Positions 52,801-60,560 are shown, counted from the first letter of the stretch. The stretch: 64,000 nt of DNA from Calliphora vicina (GCF_958450345.1 NC_088783.1:100621302-100685301); one strand, 5' to 3'. Notes: generated by a model not told the origin, from the sequence alone. Made by a program: numbers and translations.

Positions 52801-54690
52801 ATATACGGACATATTTTAAGTAAAAATGATATTTTATTTTAATATTTATCAAAATATGTTAATTTTGTTCCTACATTTCTTGTTCTAGTGGCCTGAGACA
52901 CGTTAATGGCCTGGCGAATTTTTAATAACTTTAACATTTGTTGACCGATTTCTGTTTTTTATGTCTCATTAGAACGACAATTACGTACACATTTCGATTC
53001 TTTTAAAATAAATTACAAAAGTAATTGTTTTATGGCGAAATTTTTACAAAAACTGAAAAAATGCATTTTTCCCCTTGTAAATGCATCTTAAAACTTCAGA
53101 GGGCTTGCGGCACGTCTTATCCCCAACCGATTTACCTAAAATTTTTTCAGGATGATTTTTTTACTAATGTTCACCAAACTGGAGGGTGAGAATGGCCAAA
53201 ATCCAACTTTCGTTTATTAAGGGCCACCCTAATGTACATTGCCCACTTTCAGCGTACAGCATCCTAAATTTATCAAGAACACAAAAAACAACAACAACGC
53301 CAAACGAAACAAAACACCAAAAGAAAAAACAAAATACGCAAGCCAATGAAACCAACACACATCCAAACATACGTTTAATTGTATAAAAAACAACAACAAC
53401 GCCAAAAGAAACAAAACACAAAAGAAAAACAAAATACGCAAAGCATGCACATTCTAACATACGTTTTGTTGTTTTTTGTCAAAAAAACCAACACACAACC
53501 AAACAAACGTTTAGTTGTATAAAAAACAACAACAACGCCAAAGCAACAACCATACGTTTTGTTGCTTTTTTGTCAAAGCATGCAATACATTGTGTTTTTT
53601 GATAAAATTTTCAGAGGTTGTCTCGGATTTTTGCTCATATCTCCGTTATTTATGGACGGATTTTGCTGATTTTAAATAGCAAAATTCTCGAAAGTATGTC
53701 TGACAGAATTGTTGAAGATTTGGATCCCGGAGATATCTGGGGCCTTCAGAAAATTGATTTCAACAGACAGACAGACAGACGGACAGACAGACAGACAGAC
53801 AGACGGACATGGCTTAATCGACTCCGCTATCTATAAGGATCCAGAATATATATACTTTATAGGGTCGGAAATGAAAAATGTAGAAATTACAAACGGAATG
53901 ACAAACTTATATATACCCTTCTCACGAAGCTGAAGGGTATAAAAAATTAGGATACTACCTAAAATAAGGTAAAAATAATTTATTAATTAATTACTCAAGC
54001 GTATACGTTATTTTGTTTAAGAAAATACTTGTTGATGATACTTTAGTTTTAATTTTGGTTATAATTTGGTTATTTTTGATAGTAAAAGTTTAAATTTGTT
54101 TTTGTAATATGATGTAGTGAATCGTAATCAATAATAAAATCAATTTCGAATTTTTTGATAATACGTTGTTTTGCATTTTAGGTGACGATATGTATTTGGA
54201 AGCGATCAATATATACTGTTTTTTGTATATAGTTTTTTCTTTTGCATTTTTTTTACAGCTGCGCGCTGACGTGGTGCCTAAAACAGCTGAAAATTTTAGA
54301 GCTCTTTGTACGGGTGAAAAGGGTTACGGTTACAAGGGATCAACATTTCATCGTGTAATACCTAATTTTATGTGTCAGGGCGGAGACTTTACTGCTCACA
54401 ATGGCACTGGCGGAAAATCGATTTATGGCAACAAATTTGATGATGAGAATTTCATTTTGAAACACACTGAACCGGGTATTTTGTCTATGGCCAATGCAGG
54501 ATCCAATACAAATGGCTCTCAATTTTTTGTCACCACCGTCAAAACTTCATGGTTGGATAATCGTCACGTTGTATTTGGCAAAGTTGTCGAAGGCATGGAT
54601 ATTGTAAAGAAAATTGATGCTATGGGTAGTCAATCGGGTAAAACTAGTAAAACAATTGTTATCAATGATTCCGGACAACTACAACATTAA
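34549..54690 (+). CDS. Cyp1: Cyclophilin (peptidyl-prolyl isomerase) locus: one first exon, four alternative last exons
   Basis: Exon 1 (34549-34800) ends GTTATGGAG|GTAAGG in phase 0. Four downstream exons (39933-40361, 40810-41235, 46353-46781 and 54259-54690) each begin at an AG acceptor with codons for Leu-Arg and continue DVVPKTAENFR to a stop. Spliced to exon 1, each gives a cyclophilin of about 226 aa from the first ATG, or about 165 aa from the internal ATG at 34732. Those are the lengths expected of the long fly Cyp1 form and of cytosolic cyclophilin A. All four keep the catalytic set (Arg of FHR, FMCQ, ANAG, QFF, WL, RH/KH/QH before VVFG). Intron lengths would be 5.1, 6.0, 11.6 and 19.5 kb. 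I saw no second copy of exon 1. Drosophila Cyp1, as I recall it, has one such body, so the tandem last exons are the unusual feature. Alternative readings are unrecognised remote first exons, or that some copies are unspliced relics. Confidence 0.85.
34801..38353 (+). other. Cyp1 first intron, proximal part
   Basis: AT-rich intron. GTGTGTGT runs lie near 35151 and 35441. No exon recognised. It may hold regulatory elements because it is free of recognisable transposons for 3.5 kb, unlike most of the window. Confidence 0.4.
38354..38480. mobile_element. 127-bp hairpin MITE, family M2, copy 2
   Basis: Same ends and exactly the same length as 22524-22650, with TTA at both sides. The central segment is in reverse orientation relative to copy 1, so the two copies inserted in opposite senses. 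Confidence 0.8.
38481..39932 (+). other. Cyp1 first intron, distal part
   Basis: AT-rich sequence before the acceptor TATTTTATAG of last exon A. No other feature was identified. Confidence 0.4.
39933..40361 (+). CDS. Cyp1: Cyp1 alternative last exon A
   Basis: 142 codons plus stop, starting LRPDVVPKTAENFRALCTGE. Distinguishing residues are FHRIITDFMC in place of FHRVIPNFMC, HTGIGTLSMANAGPNS, and the end IIINDSGQLQ. Catalytic residues are kept. The acceptor TTATAG has a weak pyrimidine tract. AATAAA follows near 40729, before exon B. By eye it differs from exon D at about 27 of 142 positions and from exon B at about 33. Confidence 0.9.
   Translation: MRPDVVPKTAENFRALCTGEKGFGYKGSSFHRIITDFMCQGGDFTAHNGTGGKSIYGHKFDDENFILKHTGIGTLSMANAGPNSNGSQFFICTVKTTWLDDRHVVFGKVIDGLDVVRNMERMGSQSGKTSKRIIINDSGQLQ
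40810..41235 (+). CDS. Cyp1: Cyp1 alternative last exon B (highly expressed type)
   Basis: 141 codons plus stop, starting LRSDVVPKTAENFRALCTGE and ending KIVVADSGAL. It is closest in sequence to ordinary fly Cyp1. Codon use is strongly biased to C or G endings (ACC, GTC, AAG, TTC, AAC), unlike the other three. The acceptor TTTCTTTCTGCAG is strong. AATAAA lies at about 41494. It probably supplies the main housekeeping isoform. The minus-strand ORF here is a shadow. Confidence 0.92.
   Translation, partial: LRSDVVPKTAENFRALCTGEKGFGYKGSSFHRVIPNFMCQGGDFTNHNGTGGRSIYGNKFADENFTLKHTGPGILSMANAGPNTNGSQFFICTVKTAWLDNKHVVFGQVVEGMDIIKQIEGYGTQSGKTNKKIVVADSGAL
41236..43638. other. Region after exon B
   Basis: 3' UTR of isoform B followed by AT-rich DNA. 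A tandem duplication of about 33 bp (GGTGTTGAAAATTAGCAAAA...) lies at 42594-42661. A short ORF at 42858-43163 has no recognisable relation. Confidence 0.5.
43640..44640 (-). pseudogene. Non-LTR retrotransposon C-terminal region, split by a MITE
   Basis: Minus strand. 44540-44410 gives VNYAAPVGSPSLNDTLWINI and QSSQNTALRIVTGC. 44400-44206 gives VIPVKKHDILLKQYLLECRR and an HPPRHGRKDLLLHEEYIQV end. After the element at 43948-44205 it resumes with QDPFDRNSYTAALNNIHRDA (43950 on). The same motifs occur in the plus-strand fragment at 25337-25900, so both come from related Jockey-like LINEs. Stops and frameshifts make it dead. Confidence 0.8.
43948..44205. mobile_element. 258-bp inverted-repeat MITE inserted in a LINE (TCGATGGCTTAATATA type)
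   Basis: Ends ATCGATGGCTTAATATAAAA and complement. Arms pair over about 35 bp through AGGCGTAACT. The same end type is seen at 56444-56832 and, diverged, at 47038-47165. It interrupts an otherwise continuous LINE reading between EEYIQV and QDPFDRN. Confidence 0.8.
44641..45110. other. Unassigned DNA, probably upstream LINE remnant
   Basis: Somewhat less AT-rich than the surroundings. The minus-strand ORF 45148-44840 has no motif I can identify. Confidence 0.3.
45111..45505. mobile_element. 395-bp inverted-repeat element, ATATCG-end group, type 2
   Basis: The terminal repeat ATATATCGCTCATTTGCTGC is matched at 45486-45505. The interior (for example TTTTATGACATTTTACTATT) matches the element at 7177-7540 in reverse. 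Confidence 0.75.
45506..46066. other. Unassigned DNA before exon C
   Basis: No feature identified. Confidence 0.3.
46067..46195. mobile_element. Hairpin MITE, family M3, copy 3
   Basis: CAGCCCAATTATGAATAAAA ends, 129 bp, 157 bp before the acceptor of Cyp1 last exon C. A clear target duplication is not visible here. Confidence 0.8.
46353..46781 (+). CDS. Cyp1: Cyp1 alternative last exon C (most diverged)
   Basis: 142 codons plus stop, acceptor TAATTTATTTCAG. Begins LRKDVVPKTAENFRVLCTGK. Compared with exon B it has basic or altered surface residues (CTGKKGYGFKGCTFHR, FTKNDGTGG, GTTFKDENFKLKHT). Its C-terminal loop is CPEGRPMKQIV, where the others have the usual QSGKT. Catalytic residues are retained (FHR, FMCQ, ANAG, QFF, PWLDGQHVVFG). 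Codon use is AT-rich. AATAAA at about 46869. About 35 of 141 positions differ from exon B by eye. Confidence 0.9.
   Translation, partial: LRKDVVPKTAENFRVLCTGKKGYGFKGCTFHRVIPNFMCQGGDFTKNDGTGGKSIYGTTFKDENFKLKHTGPGILSMANAGPNTNGSQFFICTVKTPWLDGQHVVFGQVIQGMDVVKKIESYGCPEGRPMKQIVIDDCGELK
47038..47165. mobile_element. 128-bp hairpin MITE (ATATCGTTACCTTAATATAG)
   Basis: Arms of about 37 bp pair almost perfectly (ATATCGTTACCTTAATATAG, AAAGGCCCTAACTCG). It lies 256 bp after the stop of exon C. Confidence 0.8.
47383..48896 (-). repeat. INE-1-like family A, copy R3, interrupted
   Basis: The reverse complement of the R1 order: GAGAAGGGTATATATAAG at the left, the CATGTCCGTCTGTCTGTC block near 48362, and ATATAGCTCTCTTA and ATATAGCACTCTTACTTGT at the right, showing two adjacent ends. 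An 861-bp element (47465-48325) is inserted in the TATAAAGTATATATATTCTG segment. Confidence 0.8.
47465..48325. mobile_element. 861-bp inverted-repeat element, ATATCG-end group, type 1
   Basis: Ends ATATCGCACTTGATCAACAA and the complement of ATATCACACTAGATCAACAA. Internal homology to 6411-7140. Comparison with uninterrupted copies of the host repeat (for example 57185-57215) shows the insertion lies in a TATATA stretch. Confidence 0.8.
48897..49181. other. Remnant of an ATATCGTCACC-type element
   Basis: GTGACGATATGTAATATCGTCACC near 49033 looks like two element ends back to back. The stretch 48955-49036 resembles 54108-54191, just before Cyp1 exon D. Confidence 0.45.
49182..49866 (+). repeat. 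INE-1-like family A, copy R4
   Basis: Near full length, with ACAAGTAAGAGAGCTATATT at the start and AAGGTGAAAGGTATA at the end, and the usual internal order. Confidence 0.8.
49988..50103. mobile_element. Hairpin MITE, family M1, copy 2
   Basis: Same ends as 929-1055. It is 116 bp, having lost about 11 bp next to the centre of the right arm. TAT flanks both sides. Confidence 0.8.
50107..50868. other. AT-rich DNA
   Basis: No feature identified. Confidence 0.4.
50869..51413 (-). repeat. INE-1-like family A, copy R5 (truncated)
   Basis: Reverse order from TATACCCTTCACCTTCGTGA at the left. The hairpin-bearing end is missing and the copy abuts the start of R6. Confidence 0.75.
51469..52873. repeat. 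1.4-kb near-perfect palindrome (two arms of about 690 bp)
   Basis: Sequence from GTGGGAACAAAATTAAC at the left reads, on the other strand, from the right end GTTAATTTTGTTCCTAC inward. Long stretches pair without change, for example GGGTTAACGTTTTCCGATTT and TTCTGAATAAGTTTTGCTTA. The axis is near 52170, with GACCCCAAACTT/AAGTTTGGGGTC close to the centre. The arms are most diverged within 150 bp of the axis. No ORF. A transcript would fold into a very long hairpin. Confidence 0.9.
52874..53599. other. Spacer with AAC-rich imperfect repeats
   Basis: At 53275-53580 three imperfect units of about 120 bp contain AAAAAACAACAACAACGCCA, CATACGTTT and AAAATACGCAA. The long minus-strand hydrophobic ORFs here are translations of this repeat. 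Confidence 0.7.
54259..54690 (+). CDS. Cyp1: Cyp1 alternative last exon D
   Basis: 143 codons plus stop, with strong acceptor GCATTTTTTTTACAG. Begins LRADVVPKTAENFRALCTGE and ends TIVINDSGQLQH. It is most like exon A (AHNGTGGKSIYG, DDENFILKHT, NDSGQLQ shared). Differences near the active site are HTEPGIL for HTGPGIL, AGSNTNG for AGPNTNG, and QFFVTTVKT for QFFICTVKT. Catalytic Arg, Phe, Met, Gln, Trp and His are present. AATAAA at about 54703. Confidence 0.9.
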   Translation: MRADVVPKTAENFRALCTGEKGYGYKGSTFHRVIPNFMCQGGDFTAHNGTGGKSIYGNKFDDENFILKHTEPGILSMANAGSNTNGSQFFVTTVKTSWLDNRHVVFGKVVEGMDIVKKIDAMGSQSGKTSKTIVINDSGQLQH

Positions 54691-54901
54691 AGAGAATTGA
54701 CAAATAAAACATAACAATTATTTTTTATTATTATTATTAATATACCACAAATTATACAGATATGAATCAGGTGGTTTCAGTAAAATGACATTAGAAAACA
54801 AATAAAAAAAAATGTCAAAATGGTTGTGGTTTGGAAAGAGGGACAAATATATGCATATCACAACGTTGAGTTTTTTTCTCTCGCTCTGCAAACCACAACC
54901 A

Positions 54902-56038
54902 CACAGTGGTTTAGAAACTTTTTTTTGGAAATAATTCAGTATCTTGGGAACTATTGGAGATATTGTTACGAAATTTCACATGGTATGAGTTGATGTGTTT
55001 TCGAGTAGATTTACGTTTGTTCATTATATATTGTCGATAAAATTTTAAATAAAATAAAAACAACTTGCTAACAGTTATCTCTTCCCTATAAAAAGTTATA
55101 CGCATCCAAAGTTGGAACTTGTAAAAAGGACCGCATTTTTTACGTTTTTCCCCAAAAGAGCACATATATTTTTTCTTTTGTAGAAAAAAAAATTCTTCGG
55201 GACTATATATAATTTTTATAGGATCCGGAAAGATAACTTAATGCAAAAGCGTGTAAAGAAAAACTTATCTCACTTAAATGGACATACCACCCCCCCAGTC
55301 CTATCCAAACTTGGCCAATTTAAAAAAAAAATTCGGTTTGAGTAAAAAATTCTAAAAAAGCAAAGCACCGATCCACGAAAAAGCTCTATATTTGTATAAC
55401 CCCATATGTTTTTTAAATACGTACTAAGTATTTTTACTATCACATGGTAAATAACGTCACAGTAGGCACTTTTCCCCGTTTTAGGAATTTCAGTATAAAA
55501 AATTTCAAAAATTGTAATGCCATTAATTTAAGGACATTCTAGTCTATATTGGTTCCAAATTTTGTTATGTTATCTTTAATTGTTAAAATTTTACATTAAT
55601 TCAAATTTTATATTTTTATTCGTGGAAAATAACCATACGAATTTTTTTTTTGTTTTTAAGGTAAATGAAGTCCCAAACTTTTATAAAATTATTTAATTTT
55701 ACTAAAATATCAATCCACAAGTCATAATGTTTTCAAAAATATCAAATACTTATATTTTCTCAAGTACTTTTTTTCTCAAGGAATATTTATATTCAAAATA
55801 TCAACTCATTCGGATCATAAATAGATTTTTGGGGATTTTTTTTAAACAATTTGAGACCCTAGGTGACCAACTTTGAGGGGCTACGTACTTGCTCCAATTA
55901 GCGCTAGGAAGCTGAACAAACGTAAATCAACTCGAAAGCACCTCAGCTCAAACCATGTGAAATTTCGCAACAATACCCCCAATAGTTCCCAAGATACCGA
56001 ATTATTTCCAAAAAAAAAAAAGTTTTTAAACCACTGTG
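54902..56038. mobile_element. 1.14-kb foldback-like element with arms of about 122 bp
   Basis: Left arm 54902-55022 (CACAGTGGTTTAGAAACTTT ... TTTACGTTTGTTC) pairs with 55914-56038. Identity is about 85-90% by eye. The two minus/plus ORFs at 55165-54911 and 55873-56073 show similar peptides (RKSTRKH, VKFRNN, NSSQDTELFPKK) because of this symmetry. No transposase. Confidence 0.75.
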
Positions 56039-56162
56039 AACCATTGCAAAGTGGTTGTAGATCGTCAAAATAACCATACAGTTCGATATTACAATACTTT
56101 TTTGACAACTGTCGTTTATTGCATATCTTTTATAATCTGTGTAATTTACTATAAAAATGTCT

Positions 56163-59100
56163 TTAACTATTTTCACTATAATTATTGATTTGCTTTTTCG
56201 TATCCTGAGTTTTTGGCATTAGAAAACCCAAACAACCGGCCAATATTAATGCACATGATGAACTGTATAGAGCTGCTTCACAATGGGTTTCTATTAAGGC
56301 ACCCATGACATTGCTTCCTGTTACACTGCCAATGCGTCCCAGCATTAACGAAATACAGACAGCCATTGCTCTGAAAATAAAATTTACAAACATAAATTTA
56401 GTTTTACAAATGTGAATTTAATTTTTGATTAAAGTTATTTAGAATATCGATGGCTTAATATAGAAAGGTCGTATCTCAACTTTTAGTTACTTTACAGGAG
56501 AAGGAAAAAACTCAATAATATAGATAGAAAGTGAAATTGAAAAAAAAACAATTAAAAATTTGTAATATCCCGATATTACCTTATGGGGGTGATTATGATA
56601 TCATATATTATTATTGAAATATTTTCCTTCCAATAAAATAAATAAATAAATTACAAACATTTGAAAAAAACTTCAAACTGAAAAATAATTACTGTTAATC
56701 TGTTATTTGTCAACATAGGAAACTGAATTTTTTAAGGGAGGTCTATTTGAGCTTTGTCTACCAGAATATGTAAAAATCCCGATTTTGAAAAAAAAAACGA
56801 GATACGACCTTTCTATATTAAGCCATCGATATGTTCCTGTGTTGTTAAAAATTGTTTTCCGAATCTCCCAGATAACCTTAAAATAACTATGTGGTATCAT
56901 GCGAATTTTGGTACATATTAAAAACGCAGCTAAATCGTTTCATAATCGACACACAAATTGACTTTTAAACTGTAATATTGGAAAATAACCTATATAAATA
57001 TCTATATGAAGGAAGTAAGTATATAACCTAATATTAAGCTTTCATTTAATGTGTAATACGACTCTACATGTTGGTCAAATTGCGGAGATATTTGCCGATT
57101 TTTATACCCTTCACCTTCGTGTGAAGGGTAATATAAGTTTGCCATTCCGTTTGTAATTTCCACAGTATAATTTTCCGACCCTATAAAGTATATATATTCT
57201 GGATCCTTATAGATAGCGGAGTCGATTAAGCCATGTCCGACTGTCTGTCTGTTGAAATCAATTTTCTGAAGACCCCAGATATCTTCGGAATCCAAATCTT
57301 TAATAAAAAGTTTCCTATTTAAAATCAAAAAAAATATGGATATCTAATGATAGATATTTCAAAGACCTTTGCAACGACGCACAGAGGGATGGCTTCATAC
57401 ATTTTTTTGCAAAATTTAGAAGGAGTGGTCGTATATAAGCTTTATTTTAAGAAAAAAAAATATTTTTTTTCGAAAGATTGAAGAAATAGCTATCTAAACT
57501 ATTTGGAACACATTTTGCTAAGAACAATAGGTAATAAGTTACATGGATGAGAAAAATCAGAGAGTTCTGGACCGATCTTCTTGAAAAATTATGTCTGAAT
57601 TACTATTCAATCGGACTAACCTTGGTGTAAATTTCATCCCGATCGGAAGACATCGATTTTAAAAGTTGGTTAACTTGACGTGAAATCCCCCATATAAAAA
57701 CCACTGAATAGTGTAAAATATAAGTAAATTTTTGATAACATGGACTTTGCATGGACTTTACTTCAATTTTTTAAAAATAGAATTAAATAAAATTTTTCTT
57801 AAAACTATAAGTGTCATCTTTAAACATTTCTCTACACTGCATCATTTGATTTTTGAAATTGACTTTTTGACACCAAAATCCCTCTGTGCGACGTATATAA
57901 GACCATAGCAAGTTGGACTTACAATGGGTCAGAATCGAAAAATTTTAAAATAACTATTCGAAAAAAATTTTTTTACAAAAAATTAAAAAAAATAAATTTT
58001 GTTTACCTAAAAATATTTAAAATTTGTATTTTGAAGTATAATTTGGTGAAGGGTATATAAGATTCGGAACGGCTGAAATGTTTCTCTATGGCCGAATATA
58101 GCTCGATTTTATGCAAAAACAAGTAAGAGAGCTATATTCGGCTGTGCCGAATCTTATATACCCTTCACCAAATATTTTTAATATTTTTAGGTAAACAAAA
58201 TTTAAATTTTTTTTCCAGTTGTTTTTTAAATTTTTTTTTAAATATTTAGTGAAAAAAAATTTTGGTGATTTTAACCCATTGTAGGTCCAACTTACTATGG
58301 TCTTATATACGTCGTTGCACAGGTCTTTGAAATATCTATCATTAGATATCCATATTGTCTATATTAATGACTTATTAATCCAGATATGGGTCAAAAATAG
58401 GTCAAAATCGAGGTTGTCCTGGTTTTTTCCTTATATCTCATTTGTGGACCGATTTTCTCCATTTTAAATAGCAAAATTTCGGAGATATTGATGTATCATT
58501 CGTGTATGTAAGTTATTTAGGGGCTTCAGAAAGTTGATTTCAACACACAGACGGACATGGCTATATCGATTCCGCTATCTATAACGATTCAGAATATATA
58601 TACTTTGTGGGGTCGCAAATGAAAAATGTAGAAATTACAAACGGAATGACAAACTTATATTTACCCTTGCCACTCATGGTGAAGGGTATAACAAGTAAGA
58701 GTGTTTACATAAAATCGGGGTCACATAAAATCCGTTTGTTCCGTGAAGGCTTTTCAATATTCAACACTCTGAGTTTTATAATTTCATTAATCGTATAAAC
58801 ACTGCAAAATTTTTTTTCGGTTTTCAGTGTGTTCTTTCAAATAAATTCTAGTATGTAGTTAACTATCACCGAAATCTGTAGTTGTTATGTATGGACTTTT
58901 TAATCGATTAGGGAATGTTACTCATCTATTTATTAGTTTCTTAAAACAGTAATTTTATATTTGTTAAAATTAATGTCATTAGTTTAATAGCTCTGTGGCT
59001 TTTACATTCCACTTAACTCTCTTTATTTGTAATCAATAGTGTAAAAATTTAATTTGAATGCTATTTAATCCATTAGATTTTATGATAAAATACATACATT

Positions 59101-59619
59101 TCGTTTGTAAAATGTTAATGTTATAATTTAGAGTCCTTGACTAATGTGGCAATAAATTTTGTTCCCAATAAATATTTTCGTGTTTAAAAAAGTATAATAA
59201 TTTTGATGCAAACATCAAAATAAATTATACTCATATTACGATAAGAAATCTAACATACAAACCTTAAATTTGTTGGATAAATATCCACTACAATTGTATT
59301 CATGACACTTGTTCCTAAACCACAGCACAACATTATAACTAGCATATATATCGCCACCAGAGGAACATTGATTATCAAGCTCAGTATGCCAGAAAGACCA
59401 CAGGTTGCTAAAATAATGACTATAATAAACATTTTAAAAAATATGTATTTAAATTATCTTTTATAAAACTTATAAAAAATACTTACATAGTATTGGTGTA
59501 CGTTGGAATTTTTTATTGGCGAAAATCACACATATCAGCAGGAACACATAGATTAATTCCAATGTAATTGTATGTTTATAGGTGGATATTTCTAACTTTG
59601 TTGTGCATATTTTATCACC
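56163..59619 (-). CDS. SV2-like major facilitator transporter, 3' part
   Basis: Three terminal exons on the minus strand: 59619-59487, 59419-59263 and 56370-56163. Junctions are GT-AG and in phase, giving the last about 165 residues. Visible features are a hydrophobic helix HTITLELIYVFLLICVIFAN, two helices IILATCGLSGILSLIINVPL and YMLVIMLCCGLGTSVMNTIV, then the hallmark VVDIYPTNLRAMAVCISLML-GRIGSVTGSNVMG, as in SV2/organic-ion MFS proteins. A last helix and a short Lys/Asn tail follow. The start and N-terminal helices must lie beyond 64000 or in unrecognised small exons. The last intron (2.9 kb) is full of repeats. Substrate unknown. Confidence 0.8.
56444..56832. mobile_element. 389-bp inverted-repeat MITE (ATATCGATGGCTTAATATAG)
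   Basis: Arms ATATCGATGGCTTAATATAG plus AAAGGTCGTATCTC pair at both ends. Its middle (56573-56690) carries a segment matching part of the element at 31207-31887 in reverse. It lies in the last intron of the MFS gene. Confidence 0.8.
57101..58105 (-). repeat. INE-1-like family A, copy R7, interrupted
   Basis: Reverse order, with CATGTCCGACTGTCTGTC near 57232. It is interrupted at CAACGACG by the element 57380-57888. The right end is degenerate (GATTCGGAACGGCTG, then ATGGCCGAATATAGCTC). Confidence 0.8.
57380..57888. mobile_element. 509-bp DNA element with CACAGAGGGAT ends and 5-bp target duplication
   Basis: Terminal inverted repeat CACAGAGGGAT / ATCCCTCTGTG (right end TCCCTCTGTG). It is flanked by a perfect CGACG on both sides (57375-57379 and 57889-57893). 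Removing the element and one CGACG restores the GCAACGACGTATATAAGACC of other repeat copies. A 5-bp duplication would fit Transib-like elements (inference). No transposase. Confidence 0.85.
58119..58690 (+). repeat. INE-1-like family A, copy R8
   Basis: Short but with both ends: ACAAGTAAGAGAGCTATATT and hairpin at the left, GGTGAAGGGTATA at the right. It is immediately followed by ACAAGTAAGAGTG, the start of another copy. Confidence 0.8.
58691..59262. other. Last intron of the MFS gene, remaining part
   Basis: AT-rich, no feature recognised. Confidence 0.4.
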
Positions 59620-60560
59620 CTGAAAAGAAAATTTTATGGAAATAATTGAAAGTAAGTTTAAACGATTAATCAATCATTCTAAAGGTATTTATAGATGGCA
59701 ATACTGAGTATTAATATTTGTCAAAAACTCAAGTATCATAATACAATTTCATCGTCTAAACAAAATTTGTATTCGATTTTCAAAAAATATGAATGATTTA
59801 TTTTGTTTTACGGTTGGTATTCAAAATTTGTATAAAACAAATCAAAAACTTTTTATTTTCATATTATAAATGCAAATAAGGCAAACAAAAATGTCAAGAA
59901 AATATAAAATAAAAATAAAGTTTGCAGAAAAATATCAATCAACAAAGAAATAAAATATTTGTAATACTATCGTGTAAATAATAAATGTTTTTTCGAAATC
60001 ATTTCTTGAAATATCGAACGATTTCAATAATATTTTAAATTTGAAAAGTTAATATGTACTCAGTATTACCGTCTATAAATAGATTAAATAATTGATTAAA
60101 CATTTTGATGGCAAACAAAATTGATACTACTTTTCCAATTTGTAAGGTAAGTCAAAAATTAATTTAAAGAAATTTAAAAAAAAAACTGATTACGCAGCTT
60201 CATAGACAACATATTACGATCTGTATTTTGACCTCAAGTATTACATGGACAACCAGTCAGCAGATAGAATGATTATAGAACATAAATTTTTAATCACTTT
60301 CTGAGTTGAACGAAACAAAAATAAAATTAAATTTTAAAATCGGTTAAAAAATAACTGCGGGACATATATTTTTAACATAAATGTAATATTTTCTAAAATT
60401 TATTAATTACACTCTGCTACAAAATAACACTTTTTATCAGAATTTGAAAAACCACATAATGAGGTTTGTAGGCCTAGGTGAGGACATACTAAACCCGTTT
60501 TCAAAGATTTTGAAACACCCTCAAAATTTTGAATTATTTTGAAAAAAAAAAATGTTTTAG
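59620..60560. other. AT-rich DNA upstream of the recognised MFS exons
   Basis: Probably intron of the MFS gene. No exon recognised. Confidence 0.35.

Larger units (their letters stand above)
51414..53943 (+). repeat. INE-1-like family A, copy R6, split by about 2.1 kb
   Basis: The first about 55 bp (ACAAGTAAGAGTGCTATATT to ACCCTTCACC) are separated from the final 340 bp (from about 53600, GAGGTTGTCTCGGATTTTTG, to GAAGGGTATA). The intervening DNA holds the large palindrome and AAC-rich repeats. Whether this is an insertion into one copy or two partial copies cannot be decided. Confidence 0.6.

Noticed and set aside
53164..53460. Cys/Phe/Val-rich minus-strand ORFs
   Set aside because: Translation of the AAC-rich repeat on the opposite strand.
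46353..54690. Exons C and D as processed retrocopies
   Set aside because: A retrocopy would contain exon 1 sequence, fused, and a poly-A trace. Both copies start exactly at the splice boundary.
54911..56073. Two similar small ORFs on opposite strands (KRKSTRKH type)
   Set aside because: They are the arms of a 1.1-kb inverted repeat, not duplicated genes.
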